From Pirellulaceae bacterium (lineage in GTDB: Bacteria; Planctomycetota; Planctomycetia; Pirellulales; Pirellulaceae), in NCBI GenBank assembly GCA_026004775.1, contig BPJU01000017.1, positions 62,001 to 126,000 of the forward strand: a stretch of DNA of 64,000 nucleotides, read 5' to 3'. Every line of letters starts with the position of its first letter. Position 1 is the stretch's first letter. This document shows, one piece after another, positions 49,482 to 59,109 of the stretch. Below the pieces are notes generated by a model. The model had not been told where the DNA came from. It searched no databases and saw only the letters and a program-made list of their open reading frames with translations. Position numbers and translations under genes: made by a program.

Positions 49482-49936
49482 CACTTGCCGGTCGGCTCAT
49501 ATCGAGCTTCCCTTGTAGGCGGCCTGGGTGTGTTTGTATTCCATCCGGTGGCTGAATCGTTCGGCCTTTAACACTTTCGGCTACACCTGTCAGCCCCGTT
49601 CTTCCAAAGAGCGGCTGCTAAAAGTAAGGGCATGGTAATGGCGCGAAGTCCAACAGAGTGGCATTCTGGCAATTCGACCGCCTGCGGGCGCAAATCGCGA
49701 CCGGCATGGCTCGGTGCCGGCTCGATGTGAATAAGAAGTCAAGGCTGAGCGGAGGGGCGCTGCGTTTCAGCAAGTGGCTTGCATTGATGGGAATTGCTAT
49801 ATTGGGTGCGTAACCTGCCGGCTGGTCCCGGCCGGTTCGATCGAACTCCGTGAGTTTATCCTGCCCTCGAGCCGATGGCATCGGAGCAACTGCTGGTGCT
49901 TCGGCGGACCGCAACGGTAGTTGGATGTAATAGTTG
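49482..49936. other. Intergenic region upstream of DUF1549 gene
   Basis: A gap of 455 bases between two same-strand genes, long enough for a separate promoter. I see no gene, RNA or clear terminator. Confidence 0.35.
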
Positions 49937-52180
49937 ATGAGGATCGGTCACGCAATGCGCGGCTTTGGGCTACTGGTACTCGGCGTTTTCGGCTGCGTTT
50001 CGCTGGCCGGCGTATCGACGGCGCAAAGTCCGCTGTTCGACATCGAAGTGATGGCCGTGTTGTCGAAAGCCGGTTGTAACGCCGGGGCCTGCCACGGGAA
50101 CCAGAACGGCAAGGGCGGTTTTCGCTTGTCGCTGCGCGGTGAAGATCCCGATTTCGACTATCAGGCCATTACCCGCCACGAAGGAGGCCGCCGCATCAAT
50201 CGTTTCGATCCGGCCAACAGCCTCCTGTTGTGCAAGCCTTTGATGCAGGTGCCCCACGAAGGCGGCAAACGCTTTGGAATTGATTCGGTCGCCTATCGCG
50301 TGTTGCTGGATTGGATTGCCGCCGGAGCTGTGCGAGCTCCCGCCCCACGCCTGGTCGAGCTCCGCGTGGAACCGCCATCGTATACGTGGCCGGCCGACCA
50401 GCAGGAACTGGCTCTTCATGTCGAGGCTCGTTTCGCTGACGGCTCGGTTCGGGACGTGACGGACATGGCCGTCTATGAAAATGCCGATGGACCGGTGGTC
50501 GTCGAAGCCGACGGACGCCTGCGACCCATCGGCCCCGGTGAAGGGACGCTCGTGGTGCGATTCCTCGACCAGCAGGTTCCGGTACGGGTGCTGATCCCCT
50601 TCGATTCATCCCGTCTGGCCAATTCAGGCGACACCGGCACCGACTCGAGCCCGGCGAACTACATCGACACCTGGATCGATCAGAAGCTTGAGCTGCTGGG
50701 TGTTCCTTCTTCGGGCATGTGTGAGGATGGCGTGTTTGTGAGGCGAGTTTATCTGGACCTGATCGGTTTATTGCCGGCGGCTGAGGAAGTTCGGGCGTTC
50801 TGTGAGGACACGCGGCCCGACAAACGGGAACGTCTGGTTGATGAGTTGCTGGGGCGGTTTGAATTTGCCGAACATTGGGCACTCAAGTGGTCGGATCTAT
50901 TGCGCAACGAGGAAAAGGTTCTCGATACGCGCGGCGTCGATGTCTTTTACGAATGGATACGAGATGCCATTGCTCAGGACATGCCGCTCGATCAAATCGT
51001 GCGGCAATTGATAACGGCCCGAGGTAGCACGTATGAAGTGCCGGCAACGAACTTCTATCGTGCTCATCGGGATCCGTTTATACGAGCAGAAACCGTGGCC
51101 CGGCTCTTCCTGGGAGTGCGCCTCCAGTGCGCCCGCTGCCACAACCACCCGTTCGACCGGTGGACCCTGGACGATTATTACGCATGGGCCTCGTGCTTTG
51201 ACGGGATCGAATACGAAATCATCAAGAATGACCGGCAAGACAAGTTCGACCAGCATGAGTTTGTCGGCGAACAGATTGTCAAAGTGAAAGCCGAGGGGTT
51301 GGTGCGCAATCCACGGACCGGTCGAGAGGCTCTGCCACGCCTGTTGGGAACGGATCGCCAAATCAATCCTGCCGAGCAGGATCGGCTGACGGTGGTTGCC
51401 GAGTGGCTCGCTTCGCCGGAAAATCCCTGGTTCAGCCGGGTTCTGGCCAATTGGGTGTTCTATCATCTGATGGGCCGAGGACTGGTCGATCCGCTGGATG
51501 ATTTTCGTACCACCAATCCGCCGTCGCATCCGGAGTTGCTCGAAGCGCTGGCTCAAGATTTGGCCGCGCACCAGTTCCAGCTCAAGCCTCTGGTGCGGCG
51601 GATCGTTCTCAGTCGAGCCTACCAGCGTTCGGCTCGGCCCGTTGCAGGCCAACCCGAAGACGATCGTTTTTTTGCCCGAGCGGTGGTGCGCCGGTTGACG
51701 GCTGAGCAACTGCTCGATGCGCAAAGTCAGGTTTTGGAGGCACCTCTCAGCTTTGCCGGTTATCCACCGGGAACGCGTGCCGGGCAGATCCGCGGTGTGC
51801 GGCGTGTGCGCGAGCGCCAACAGCGCCCCACCGAGGACGACCGCTTCCTGCGTACCTTCGGGAAGCCGGATCGGCTGTTGGCTTGTGAGTGTGAGCGGAG
51901 CAACGAGTTGTCGCTCAAACAGGTCTTCTGGTTGACGGGCGAATCGCTCCAGACACGACTGGCCAACTCGCCGCGGGTGGCGCAATGGGTCGCTCGGGAG
52001 CCGGCGCGTGATATCGAGTCGTTGCAAGAGTTGTATTGGAGCGCTTTGGCACGCCCGCCGTCTGAAGAAGAACAGCATCGATGCCTCGACTATCTGTCCG
52101 ACCGGGACAGCCGGCAGGCGGCATGGCAGGATATCGTGTGGGCGGTGTTGACTTCCCGAGAATTTATGTTCCGTCATTAG
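49937..52180 (+). CDS. DUF1549/DUF1553 cytochrome-type protein
   Basis: A 747-residue secreted protein: a signal peptide (GFGLLVLGVFGCVSLAGVSTA), an N-terminal possible heme site CNAGACHG (C-x4-C-H), an Ig-like beta domain (about 130-215), DUF1549 (YIDTWIDQKLELLGV, FVRRVYLDLIGLLP), the CxxCH in LQCARCHNHPFDRW, and DUF1553 (FSRVLANWVFYHLMGRG, VVRRLTAEQLLDAQ, CECERSNELSLKQVFWL). It is the intact counterpart of the frameshifted gene at 30-33 kb but lacks the C-terminal coiled-coil and beta domain found there. Start ATG 49937 is preferred over the adjacent TTG. Confidence 0.93.
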   Translation: MRIGHAMRGFGLLVLGVFGCVSLAGVSTAQSPLFDIEVMAVLSKAGCNAGACHGNQNGKGGFRLSLRGEDPDFDYQAITRHEGGRRINRFDPANSLLLCKPLMQVPHEGGKRFGIDSVAYRVLLDWIAAGAVRAPAPRLVELRVEPPSYTWPADQQELALHVEARFADGSVRDVTDMAVYENADGPVVVEADGRLRPIGPGEGTLVVRFLDQQVPVRVLIPFDSSRLANSGDTGTDSSPANYIDTWIDQKLELLGVPSSGMCEDGVFVRRVYLDLIGLLPAAEEVRAFCEDTRPDKRERLVDELLGRFEFAEHWALKWSDLLRNEEKVLDTRGVDVFYEWIRDAIAQDMPLDQIVRQLITARGSTYEVPATNFYRAHRDPFIRAETVARLFLGVRLQCARCHNHPFDRWTLDDYYAWASCFDGIEYEIIKNDRQDKFDQHEFVGEQIVKVKAEGLVRNPRTGREALPRLLGTDRQINPAEQDRLTVVAEWLASPENPWFSRVLANWVFYHLMGRGLVDPLDDFRTTNPPSHPELLEALAQDLAAHQFQLKPLVRRIVLSRAYQRSARPVAGQPEDDRFFARAVVRRLTAEQLLDAQSQVLEAPLSFAGYPPGTRAGQIRGVRRVRERQQRPTEDDRFLRTFGKPDRLLACECERSNELSLKQVFWLTGESLQTRLANSPRVAQWVAREPARDIESLQELYWSALARPPSEEEQHRCLDYLSDRDSRQAAWQDIVWAVLTSREFMFRH

Positions 52181-52230
52181 CCACGGCATTCCCGGGGCTT
52201 GGTGGATATGGCAGGAAATGTTCCTCACAA

Positions 52231-53313
52231 ATGAGCGGTAACCCCATGTGTTGGAATACATCGAGGTGTGCAGGGTGGGTGCAAGTTTGGGCCGCAGTGG
52301 TTGTGGTAGCAAATACGGTCTCCGGGCTGTGGGCCGGAGTACGCGATGGGCGCCTTGATATTTACTGGATCGACGTCGAAGGAGGTGCGGCCACCCTCAT
52401 GGTAACGCCGGCCGGCCAGACGATTCTGGTGGATACAGGTAATCCCGGACCACGCGATCCGGATCGCATCGTCAGGACATTGGTCGAGCAGGCCGGTTGC
52501 CAGAAAATCGATTTTCTCGTGATTACACATTACCATCGCGACCATTACGGAGGTGCAGCGACGCTGGCCACTCAAGTTCCCATCGACACACTCTACGACA
52601 ACGGCCGATTCGATGGCATGCCGGACGACCCGGGACGCGAATATTTTGAATTTCCGTGCCGAAAGCGGATCGTCATACAACCGGGGATGCGCCTGCCGGT
52701 CATGCAGCGGGAGGGCTCACCGCCGCTGGAGATCCTTTGCCTGGCGGCGCGGCAGCAGTTCATCGACCCGCCAGCCGGGGTTCCGGAAAATACCGCCATT
52801 TGCCAATCGCATCGGGACAAGGAACGCGACGGTTCCGACAACGCCAATAGCATCGTTTTGCTGGTGCGTTTCGGGATGTTCCGGTTCCTGGATGCCGGCG
52901 ATCTTACCTGGAACCTGGAAAAGCGGCTGGTTTGTCCGGTGAATCTGGTGGGAGAAGTGGATGTCTATCAGGTGACCCATCATGGGTTGGACAGCAGCAA
53001 CAATCCGGTGGTGTTGCAATCGATCAAGCCTACGGTGGCCGTGATGAACAACGGGGCGACCAAAGGTTGCATGCCGGAAGTGTTTGCTACTTTGAAGGAG
53101 ACGCCCTCCCTTGAGGCGATTTATCAAGTGCATCGCAATGTGCGGCCCGATGGCTCGGTGAATAATACGGCCGATGAGTATATTGCGAACGACGAGGTGG
53201 CATGTAAGGGTGAGGGAATTGTGTTGTCGGTGGCAGCGGACGCGACGAGCTACGAAGTTCGTGTGCCCGCCAAAGGCCATCGGCGCACGTTTGCAGTACG
53301 GGCAAAACCATGA
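52231..53313 (+). CDS. Secreted metallo-beta-lactamase fold protein
   Basis: A 360-residue protein with a signal peptide (GWVQVWAAVVVVANTVSGLWAG). The MBL fold shows DVEGGAATLMVTPAGQTILVDTG, the metal motif THYHRDHYGG (H-x-H-x-D-H), a later DAGDLT and the VTHHGLDSSNN segment. The layout is closest to the ComEC/Rec2-type MBL domain but without its membrane part. It may hydrolyse a phosphodiester or ester in the periplasm. Start ATG 52231; an in-frame ATG at 52246 is also possible. It overlaps the following DUF1501 gene by 4 bases. Confidence 0.88.
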   Translation: MSGNPMCWNTSRCAGWVQVWAAVVVVANTVSGLWAGVRDGRLDIYWIDVEGGAATLMVTPAGQTILVDTGNPGPRDPDRIVRTLVEQAGCQKIDFLVITHYHRDHYGGAATLATQVPIDTLYDNGRFDGMPDDPGREYFEFPCRKRIVIQPGMRLPVMQREGSPPLEILCLAARQQFIDPPAGVPENTAICQSHRDKERDGSDNANSIVLLVRFGMFRFLDAGDLTWNLEKRLVCPVNLVGEVDVYQVTHHGLDSSNNPVVLQSIKPTVAVMNNGATKGCMPEVFATLKETPSLEAIYQVHRNVRPDGSVNNTADEYIANDEVACKGEGIVLSVAADATSYEVRVPAKGHRRTFAVRAKP

Positions 53314-54701
53314 ACGGATTATTTAGCGGATGTCGTGGATTCGCACAGTTGCGCTGGACGCGCCGCCAGGCACTGCGTGCCGGTATGGCCGGGATGCTGG
53401 GGTTGTCTGGCTTGCCACTCCTTCGGGCGTCAACCCCGCGCAAGATTCGTCCTCGAGCCCGCTCGGTGATCTTTCTCTTCCAGTGGGGCGGTCCCAGCCA
53501 TATCGACATGTTCGATATGAAACCTTCCGCGCCCGATAAAATCCGGGGACCCTACAAACCAATTTCCACCTCCGCCGACGGGATACAGATTTGCGAGCTG
53601 CTGCCGGAACTGGCCAGGCGGATGCACCATGTCACTCTTATCCGGTCGGTGACGCATGACATGAAAAACCACAATTCCGCCGGCTATTATGCACTGACGG
53701 GTCATCGCCCGCCCTCGGATGATCAGCGGCTGCGCGATTCGCTTGACTTGTTTCCCGCATACGGCAGCGTGGTGGACCATCTGGCCCCCAACACCAACGG
53801 TATGCCCACCTTCGTGGCCTACCCACATGTCATTCGCGACGGCTCGGTTACACCTGGTCAACATGCCAGTTTCCTGGGCAAGAAGCACGACCCGCTGTTC
53901 TTCCAGGACGATCCGAACTCGGATCGGTTCCAATTGCCCGAATTACAGCTACCCTCGGGCCTGACGCTGGATCGTCTCTCCCGGCGGCGGCAGCTCCAAC
54001 AACTGGTAGATCGACAGGCTGGCTATTGGGAGCAGGTAGCTGAAACGCGGGAAGTGGATGAGTTTTTTCAGAAGGCGGTCGAGCTGATGAGTTCTCCGGC
54101 GGTGCGGCGAGCGTTCGATTTGACACAGGAGCCGGATGCCGTACGCGAGCGTTATGGGCGCACGACGTACGGGCAAAGCTGCCTGTTGGCCAGGCGGCTG
54201 GTGGAGGCGGGTGTGAAGTTCGTGACGGTCTATTTCGCCCCGGACATCGGCGGCCGGCGCATCGATTCGGGAGGATGGGACACCCACGGATTCGACAATA
54301 CGCGCATGTTTCAGATCGTCGACAAATATCACTTTCCGATCACCGAGCACACTCTGCCGGTACTGTTGGATGAACTGGATGAGCGCGGCTTGTTGGAGCA
54401 GACGCTGGTGGTGTGGATGGGTGAGTTCGGAAGGACTCCCAAACTGAATGACAATGAAAGCCGTGATCATTGGCCGCAATGCTACACGGTGCTGCTGGCC
54501 GGCGGCGGCGTAAAACGCGGCTACGTATACGGCAAGTCCGATGCGTATGCGATGTTTCCGGACGAGCACCCGGTGAAGCCGGAAGATCTCGCGGCTACGA
54601 TCTATTATCTGTTAGGCATCGATCCGGCCACGGAGATTTACGATCGCAGCCAGCGGCCCTTGGCGATCGGGGGGCGCCCCATCCTGGACATCGTAGCCTG
54701 A
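53310..54701 (+). CDS. DUF1501 family Tat-exported protein
   Basis: A 463-residue protein with a twin-arginine signal (TRRQALRAGMAGMLGLSGLPLL). DUF1501 features: [57 protein letters not shown] and [23 protein letters not shown]. It is a distant paralogue of the DUF1501 protein at 48.1 kb, not a recent copy. Its start overlaps the metallo-beta-lactamase gene by 4 bases (ATGA), so the two are translated together. It converges with the sulfatase gene. Confidence 0.92.
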   Translation: MNGLFSGCRGFAQLRWTRRQALRAGMAGMLGLSGLPLLRASTPRKIRPRARSVIFLFQWGGPSHIDMFDMKPSAPDKIRGPYKPISTSADGIQICELLPELARRMHHVTLIRSVTHDMKNHNSAGYYALTGHRPPSDDQRLRDSLDLFPAYGSVVDHLAPNTNGMPTFVAYPHVIRDGSVTPGQHASFLGKKHDPLFFQDDPNSDRFQLPELQLPSGLTLDRLSRRRQLQQLVDRQAGYWEQVAETREVDEFFQKAVELMSSPAVRRAFDLTQEPDAVRERYGRTTYGQSCLLARRLVEAGVKFVTVYFAPDIGGRRIDSGGWDTHGFDNTRMFQIVDKYHFPITEHTLPVLLDELDERGLLEQTLVVWMGEFGRTPKLNDNESRDHWPQCYTVLLAGGGVKRGYVYGKSDAYAMFPDEHPVKPEDLAATIYYLLGIDPATEIYDRSQRPLAIGGRPILDIVA

Positions 54702-54774
54702 AGTTCCCGGCGGGACACGCCCATCCGGCCAACTGCTTGCCGTTCCATTGGGTCTTGCAGCGACGCGATGTCGG

Positions 54775-56139
54775 TCAATTTGCCGGCGGCGTCCACTCTT
54801 CCGGAAGCCGTTCTTTTTCAAACAACGGTTGTTGGTCACCTACTTCGCGCTGGAGCCTTTCCATCAGTGCCAGCAGCTCAGCCTTGCGTTCGGCATATTG
54901 CGGGTCCCCCGCCAGATCCTGCAACTCATTCGGATCGCGGCTCAAGTCGAACAACTGCGTTCGGTGGATCTGCGGATACTGGATCAGTTTCCAGGATCCC
55001 TGGCGTACGGCGCGCTGCACATTCTTGTAGCACAGGAGTATCTCGTTGCGATGCGTTCGCCTTTCTCCCCGGAGTACTCCCGCTGCGCTCCTGCCATCAA
55101 TGCCTTCCGGTATCGGAATTCCTACCCAGTCGCAAAGGGTGGGATAAATATCATGCAAATAAACGAGCGCATCGCTTTCTCCGGCTGCAATCCCCGGTCC
55201 ACAGAATACCAGAGGCGATTTCATACTGTGCTCGTAAAGACTCTGCTTGCCCATCAGCCCATGGCTTCCTACTGCCAAGCCATGATCTGACGAAAAAACT
55301 ATCAATGTGTTCTTGGATAAACCCTGCTCGTCCAATGCGGCCAGCAGCCGCCCGATATGATAGTCCATCGCCGTAATGACAGCATAATAGTCATGCAAGT
55401 GTTTGCGGATTTCTTCCTCGGTGCGAGGCCAGGCCGCCAGCCGCTCGTCCCTGACCGTCATTTCACCGTTGTTGAACGGATGCACAGGCATGTAGTTTTT
55501 CGGGAGGCGGATTTTTTCACGGTCGTACTGGTTCATATACTGAGGGTTCGCGACACGCGGATCATGAGGGTTGGCAAAAGCCAGGTACATCAGGAACGGG
55601 CGGTCCTTCGGCCGCCGGTGAAGAAATTCGATGGCTTGATCCACAATCTCCTTGCTTGGTTCCCCGCAGCGACGCTCCTGGTCGTCCTTCACGTAGTAGC
55701 TTTCGTCAAAGTGCTTGTGGATCGCCAGGGGGGTATTACCCCGCTTTCCATGGTGATAAGTGTAGTAACCCGCCTCGCGGAACGAACGGGGCAAAGAGGC
55801 CATTCCAGCCAGCTGATCCGTCCGATAATGAAAATAAACCTTGCCGCTCAGAAGCATGGTGCGGCTCGGCAGGCAGACGGCACCCACGTTCGATCCGAAA
55901 CAGTAGGCATTGCGGAACACCAAACCGCGTTCCACCAGCCGGTCCAGATTGGGTGTGATAAGGTCCGGATTACCCAAAGCATGCAAGCCGTCGGGTCTCA
56001 AGTCGTCAGCCAGCAAAAAAAGAATATTTGGCCGCTGCGACAGCGCGGCGCTGTTTGCCTCCTGGGCCTTTGCTTGGGCATTGTACCCGCAGGCCAGCAC
56101 GCAGCAAACGAGCATTTGCCAGAAACACAAACGGCTCAC
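54775..56139 (-). CDS. Sulfatase (formylglycine-dependent, iduronate-2-sulfatase-like)
   Basis: A 454-residue secreted sulfatase. The signal peptide is LCFWQMLVCCVLACGYNAQA. The metal motif PNILFLLADDLRPDG comes first, then the signature CLPSRTMLLSG, in which the cysteine becomes formylglycine (C-x-P-S-R), then YHHGKRGNTPL and the late metal site FSSDHGLAVGSHGLMGKQS. It would hydrolyse sulfate esters of marine or animal glycans. GTG 56139 is chosen because GAGGAG lies 9 bases upstream. No formylglycine-generating enzyme gene is in the window. Confidence 0.92.
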   Translation of the reverse strand: MSRLCFWQMLVCCVLACGYNAQAKAQEANSAALSQRPNILFLLADDLRPDGLHALGNPDLITPNLDRLVERGLVFRNAYCFGSNVGAVCLPSRTMLLSGKVYFHYRTDQLAGMASLPRSFREAGYYTYHHGKRGNTPLAIHKHFDESYYVKDDQERRCGEPSKEIVDQAIEFLHRRPKDRPFLMYLAFANPHDPRVANPQYMNQYDREKIRLPKNYMPVHPFNNGEMTVRDERLAAWPRTEEEIRKHLHDYYAVITAMDYHIGRLLAALDEQGLSKNTLIVFSSDHGLAVGSHGLMGKQSLYEHSMKSPLVFCGPGIAAGESDALVYLHDIYPTLCDWVGIPIPEGIDGRSAAGVLRGERRTHRNEILLCYKNVQRAVRQGSWKLIQYPQIHRTQLFDLSRDPNELQDLAGDPQYAERKAELLALMERLQREVGDQQPLFEKERLPEEWTPPAN

Positions 56140-56388
56140 GATTCGGTTCTCCTCGACAGTAACCAATCAACGCGAATTATTTTTTGCCACCGCCGGGCAT
56201 CTGGCTAAATCGGCATGGCCCGTGCGCCACCTGACAAACCGGTACTCATGTGCGGTGAGACATCTCCGCAAGGTCGCCGGTGTCGGCCACCACCTCGCCA
56301 CCCACCCCCAACCTGTAGCATAATGGAAAGATCGCACCGGGCAACCTGGCGGGCTTTGCAGGAGGGTGTAGGGACCGGAGTTCACGCG

Positions 56389-57072
56389 ATGGGCACTCAC
56401 GTCGAGAACTTTCCTCCAATAGAGTATTTTGAAACAGTTGCGGCAGCCTCTGCCCGCTTTTTACAACAGGCGTATTCGGCGGAACTGGCGCAGAGTGTGG
56501 CTGACGTGATCCGCGCTGTTGGAGAAAGTATTTATCAGACCGCGCAGCAGGACCCCTTTGACCGAATGCGTGATGCGCGCCGACAGCTCAACCGGTTGTT
56601 CGAGCGGCTGGTTGCTTCGCACGGTCACTTTCGGGCGAACCGTGCCCAGCCGGACGGCCACCGCCATGTTCCTCATTCGCTGCCGGATGCTGCCCAGGCA
56701 ACTTTACCATCGGATCTGCTTCTTTTTGTTTATGGAACGCTCAAGCGCGGTTATTCACGTAGTTGGCTGTTATCCGAGCAGAAGTTCTTAACCCCGGTTT
56801 CTACCCAACCCCGCTATCGGTTATATGATTGCGGCAGTTATCCAGCGCTGGTTGAGGATCCGGAAGGGATATCGATCCAGGGTGAGCTATGGTGGGTTAC
56901 GGCCGAATGTGTTCAAATGCTGGACGAGGTGGAAGGCGTACCCGAGGGCCTTTACCGTCGTGATTGTGTGGCACTGGCGGCGCCTTTCGATTGTTGTCGG
57001 GCGCAGGCCTATTTTTATTTGCAGCCGGTCGCAGGGCTTCGCGATTGCGGGTCGTGTTGGCCAAACGCATGA
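56389..57072 (+). CDS. Gamma-glutamylcyclotransferase-fold protein with N-terminal helical extension
   Basis: A protein of about 227 residues. The C-terminal 115 residues are a GGCT/AIG2-like domain (LLLFVYGTLKRGYSRSWLL, YDCGSYPALVEDPEG, IQGELWWVTAECVQMLDEVEGVPEGLYRRDCV), with the catalytic-type glutamate in LDEVEG. The N-terminal 100 residues are a helical region (FETVAAASARFLQQAYSAELAQSVADVIRAVGESI) absent from ordinary GGCT proteins. ATG 56389 has CGGAG upstream; the frame is open to 56215. A LOG-like gene follows after 18 bases on the same strand, probably in the same operon. Confidence 0.8.
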   Translation: MGTHVENFPPIEYFETVAAASARFLQQAYSAELAQSVADVIRAVGESIYQTAQQDPFDRMRDARRQLNRLFERLVASHGHFRANRAQPDGHRHVPHSLPDAAQATLPSDLLLFVYGTLKRGYSRSWLLSEQKFLTPVSTQPRYRLYDCGSYPALVEDPEGISIQGELWWVTAECVQMLDEVEGVPEGLYRRDCVALAAPFDCCRAQAYFYLQPVAGLRDCGSCWPNA

Positions 57073-57090
57073 TTCCGGAGCAAACGAACC

Positions 57091-57951
57091 ATGGCTTACG
57101 AGGAGCTAGATCAGGAAGAGCGGCGTCGGCGGCTGGAGGCGATCTTGCAATCACCCACGTACCGGCTGGCCGAGCAGGACACGGACTTTCTGGCTCGTCC
57201 CGAATTGCGTCCGGTACGCCTGCAACTGGAACTGCTCAAGCCGGAAATGGCCTTCCGCGAGCATGCCATCCGTTCCACTATCGTGGTGTTCGGGGGCACG
57301 CAGATTGTGCCTGAGGCTGAAGCGCGACGGCGGCTGGAATTGGCTCGCACGGCATTGGCCGCCGACCCGGCCAACCCCAAGAAGCAACGCGACGTCCTAC
57401 GTGCCGAGCGTATTCTGGCCAAGGCCCACTACTATGAAGCCGCCCGACAATTTACTCGCCTCGTTGCCACTGAATCCCGTACCGACCACCAGTACGACTA
57501 TGTCGTCATCACCGGTGGCGGTCCTGGCATCATGGAAGCCGCCAACCGGGGGGCTTATGAGGCGGGAGCCAAGTCGATCGGGCTGAATATTACTCTGCCC
57601 GCCGAGCAAGTGCCAAACCCCTATATCACTCCGGAATTGTGCTTTCAATTCCACTATTTCGCCCTGCGCAAAATGCATTTCTTGCTACGCGCCAAGGCAC
57701 TGGTAGTATTTCCTGGAGGGTTCGGTACACTAGATGAGCTTTTCGACGCATTGACACTTCGACAAACGAATCGCATGCAAGAAATACCAATAATCTTATA
57801 CAGCCGCGAATATTGGGATAAAGTTATCGACTTTCAATTTTTAGCAGACGAAGGCGTGATTGCCGATGAGCACCTGGAGCTGTTCAGTTACGCGGAGACT
57901 CCCCAGGAGGCGTGGAAGCAGATCCTGGCCTTCCACGCTAAAAGGAAGTGA
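57091..57951 (+). CDS. LOG family protein (nucleotide 5'-monophosphate phosphoribohydrolase-like)
   Basis: A 286-residue protein with the LOG signature GGGPGIMEAANRGAYEAG and PGGFGTLDELFDALTLRQT, the PGGxGTxxE motif that releases ribose-5-phosphate from nucleoside monophosphates. The N-terminal 90 residues (EERRRRLEAILQSPTYRLAEQ...) are an extra segment found in longer bacterial members. It is probably involved in purine turnover or hypoxanthine salvage rather than cytokinin production, but that is inference. It lies directly after the GGCT-like gene. Confidence 0.88.
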   Translation: MAYEELDQEERRRRLEAILQSPTYRLAEQDTDFLARPELRPVRLQLELLKPEMAFREHAIRSTIVVFGGTQIVPEAEARRRLELARTALAADPANPKKQRDVLRAERILAKAHYYEAARQFTRLVATESRTDHQYDYVVITGGGPGIMEAANRGAYEAGAKSIGLNITLPAEQVPNPYITPELCFQFHYFALRKMHFLLRAKALVVFPGGFGTLDELFDALTLRQTNRMQEIPIILYSREYWDKVIDFQFLADEGVIADEHLELFSYAETPQEAWKQILAFHAKRK

Positions 57952-58084
57952 TCGGCAACGAACAACCTCACTTTTTTCACTGTTTGAGAAGTTTCATCCA
58001 GCGGCTGCGCTGCTGTGCTGCGGCGGATGGTAGGCGATTCCTGTATTCTGCGCGGGATGCCTGCTGTGTCCCATGCTACCCGAA

Positions 58085-59053
58085 TCACCTCCCCGGCACG
58101 TAGAACACCTCGCAGTCGTCGATGATCCACGGAGTTGACCACGTGCGTCCGTCGTCCGGACTGCACACGTTGAAAAAGAAAGTACTAAAATATTCGCACC
58201 GGTATCCGTAGGGGTAATGAGATGCGATGCGGTCAGCGGCTGTAAGTTTTTCAACTCCCGGCTTGGCGTAGTAGTGGACGCGGCCATCGGGCGTAAACGA
58301 CATGCCGATCGTCCACCAACCGGTCTGGGTGATCTGCGGGCCTCGATAATCACCGCCGTATTCATCGGCACGGATGCGAAAATAAGCAGTGTCGTAGGAA
58401 CGCTGATGAGCCTCTTTCGGTTCGAATTCGATAAACAGGCCCGGCCAATACGTTTCCGACTTGGTCACGCTGCGGGCAAAAATCCCCAATCCTTCGCTCT
58501 TGTGGACGGTGGTCTCAACAGCGGCGCGGATGGCAAACGTCGGTCCGGAACGCCTTTCCCATTTGGCTACCGGTGGCATGTAGACCCGTACCACGAAACT
58601 CGGTGATCGCTCGACCGGAATCGATCCACCCAATCGATAGTTGACGTCGCAAATGAAGTCATCCTGTTGGACTTGATAGCTGGGTCGGCCGGGAATGCCG
58701 GTATTCATCGACATCAAAAGAAGCGAGCCTCGGGAGCCGGGTAGTCCGCCCGGGGGTGTCGGCACGCGCCGGATATGGTCCGGCTGCCCGCGCTTGGCCC
58801 CCTCGTACCAGCGTTCATTCTTTGAGACGCCGCCTATCCCGCCGTCAAACCCGTTGAGGTTTTCGGTGCTCTTGGGGAGATGGTAGATATATTCCCACTC
58901 CGGATCCTCAAAATCGTCCCCTACCTCCTGGATCTTCCGGCCGGTCCCGGGTACCAATTGGGCCTGGGTCGGTACAGTGGCAAGAAAGCTCCCGGCAGCC
59001 AACATCGAAACGGCCACAACTGTCCGCAAGGCGCGAAAAATCCGACTGCTCAT
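58085..59053 (-). CDS. Secreted protein of unknown function
   Basis: A 322-residue protein with a signal peptide (RALRTVVAVSMLAAGSFLATVPTQAQ). The mature part is beta-rich with many aromatic residues (WEYIYHLPKSTENLNGF, TFAIRAAVETTVHKSEG, TGWWTIGMSFTPDGRVHYYAKPG) and two late cysteines, and looks like a jelly-roll/concanavalin-type fold. I do not recognise the family. Start ATG 59053 with AAAGGTGG upstream; the frame is open to 59467 but the upstream part lacks coding character. A possible cobalamin-riboswitch-like leader lies in front of it. Confidence 0.7.
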   Translation of the reverse strand: MSSRIFRALRTVVAVSMLAAGSFLATVPTQAQLVPGTGRKIQEVGDDFEDPEWEYIYHLPKSTENLNGFDGGIGGVSKNERWYEGAKRGQPDHIRRVPTPPGGLPGSRGSLLLMSMNTGIPGRPSYQVQQDDFICDVNYRLGGSIPVERSPSFVVRVYMPPVAKWERRSGPTFAIRAAVETTVHKSEGLGIFARSVTKSETYWPGLFIEFEPKEAHQRSYDTAYFRIRADEYGGDYRGPQITQTGWWTIGMSFTPDGRVHYYAKPGVEKLTAADRIASHYPYGYRCEYFSTFFFNVCSPDDGRTWSTPWIIDDCEVFYVPGR

Positions 59054-59109
59054 CGGGCCACCTTTCTCACCTGATCGAAAGCCCCCTACGACAGCACAGT
59101 TGCGGCGAA

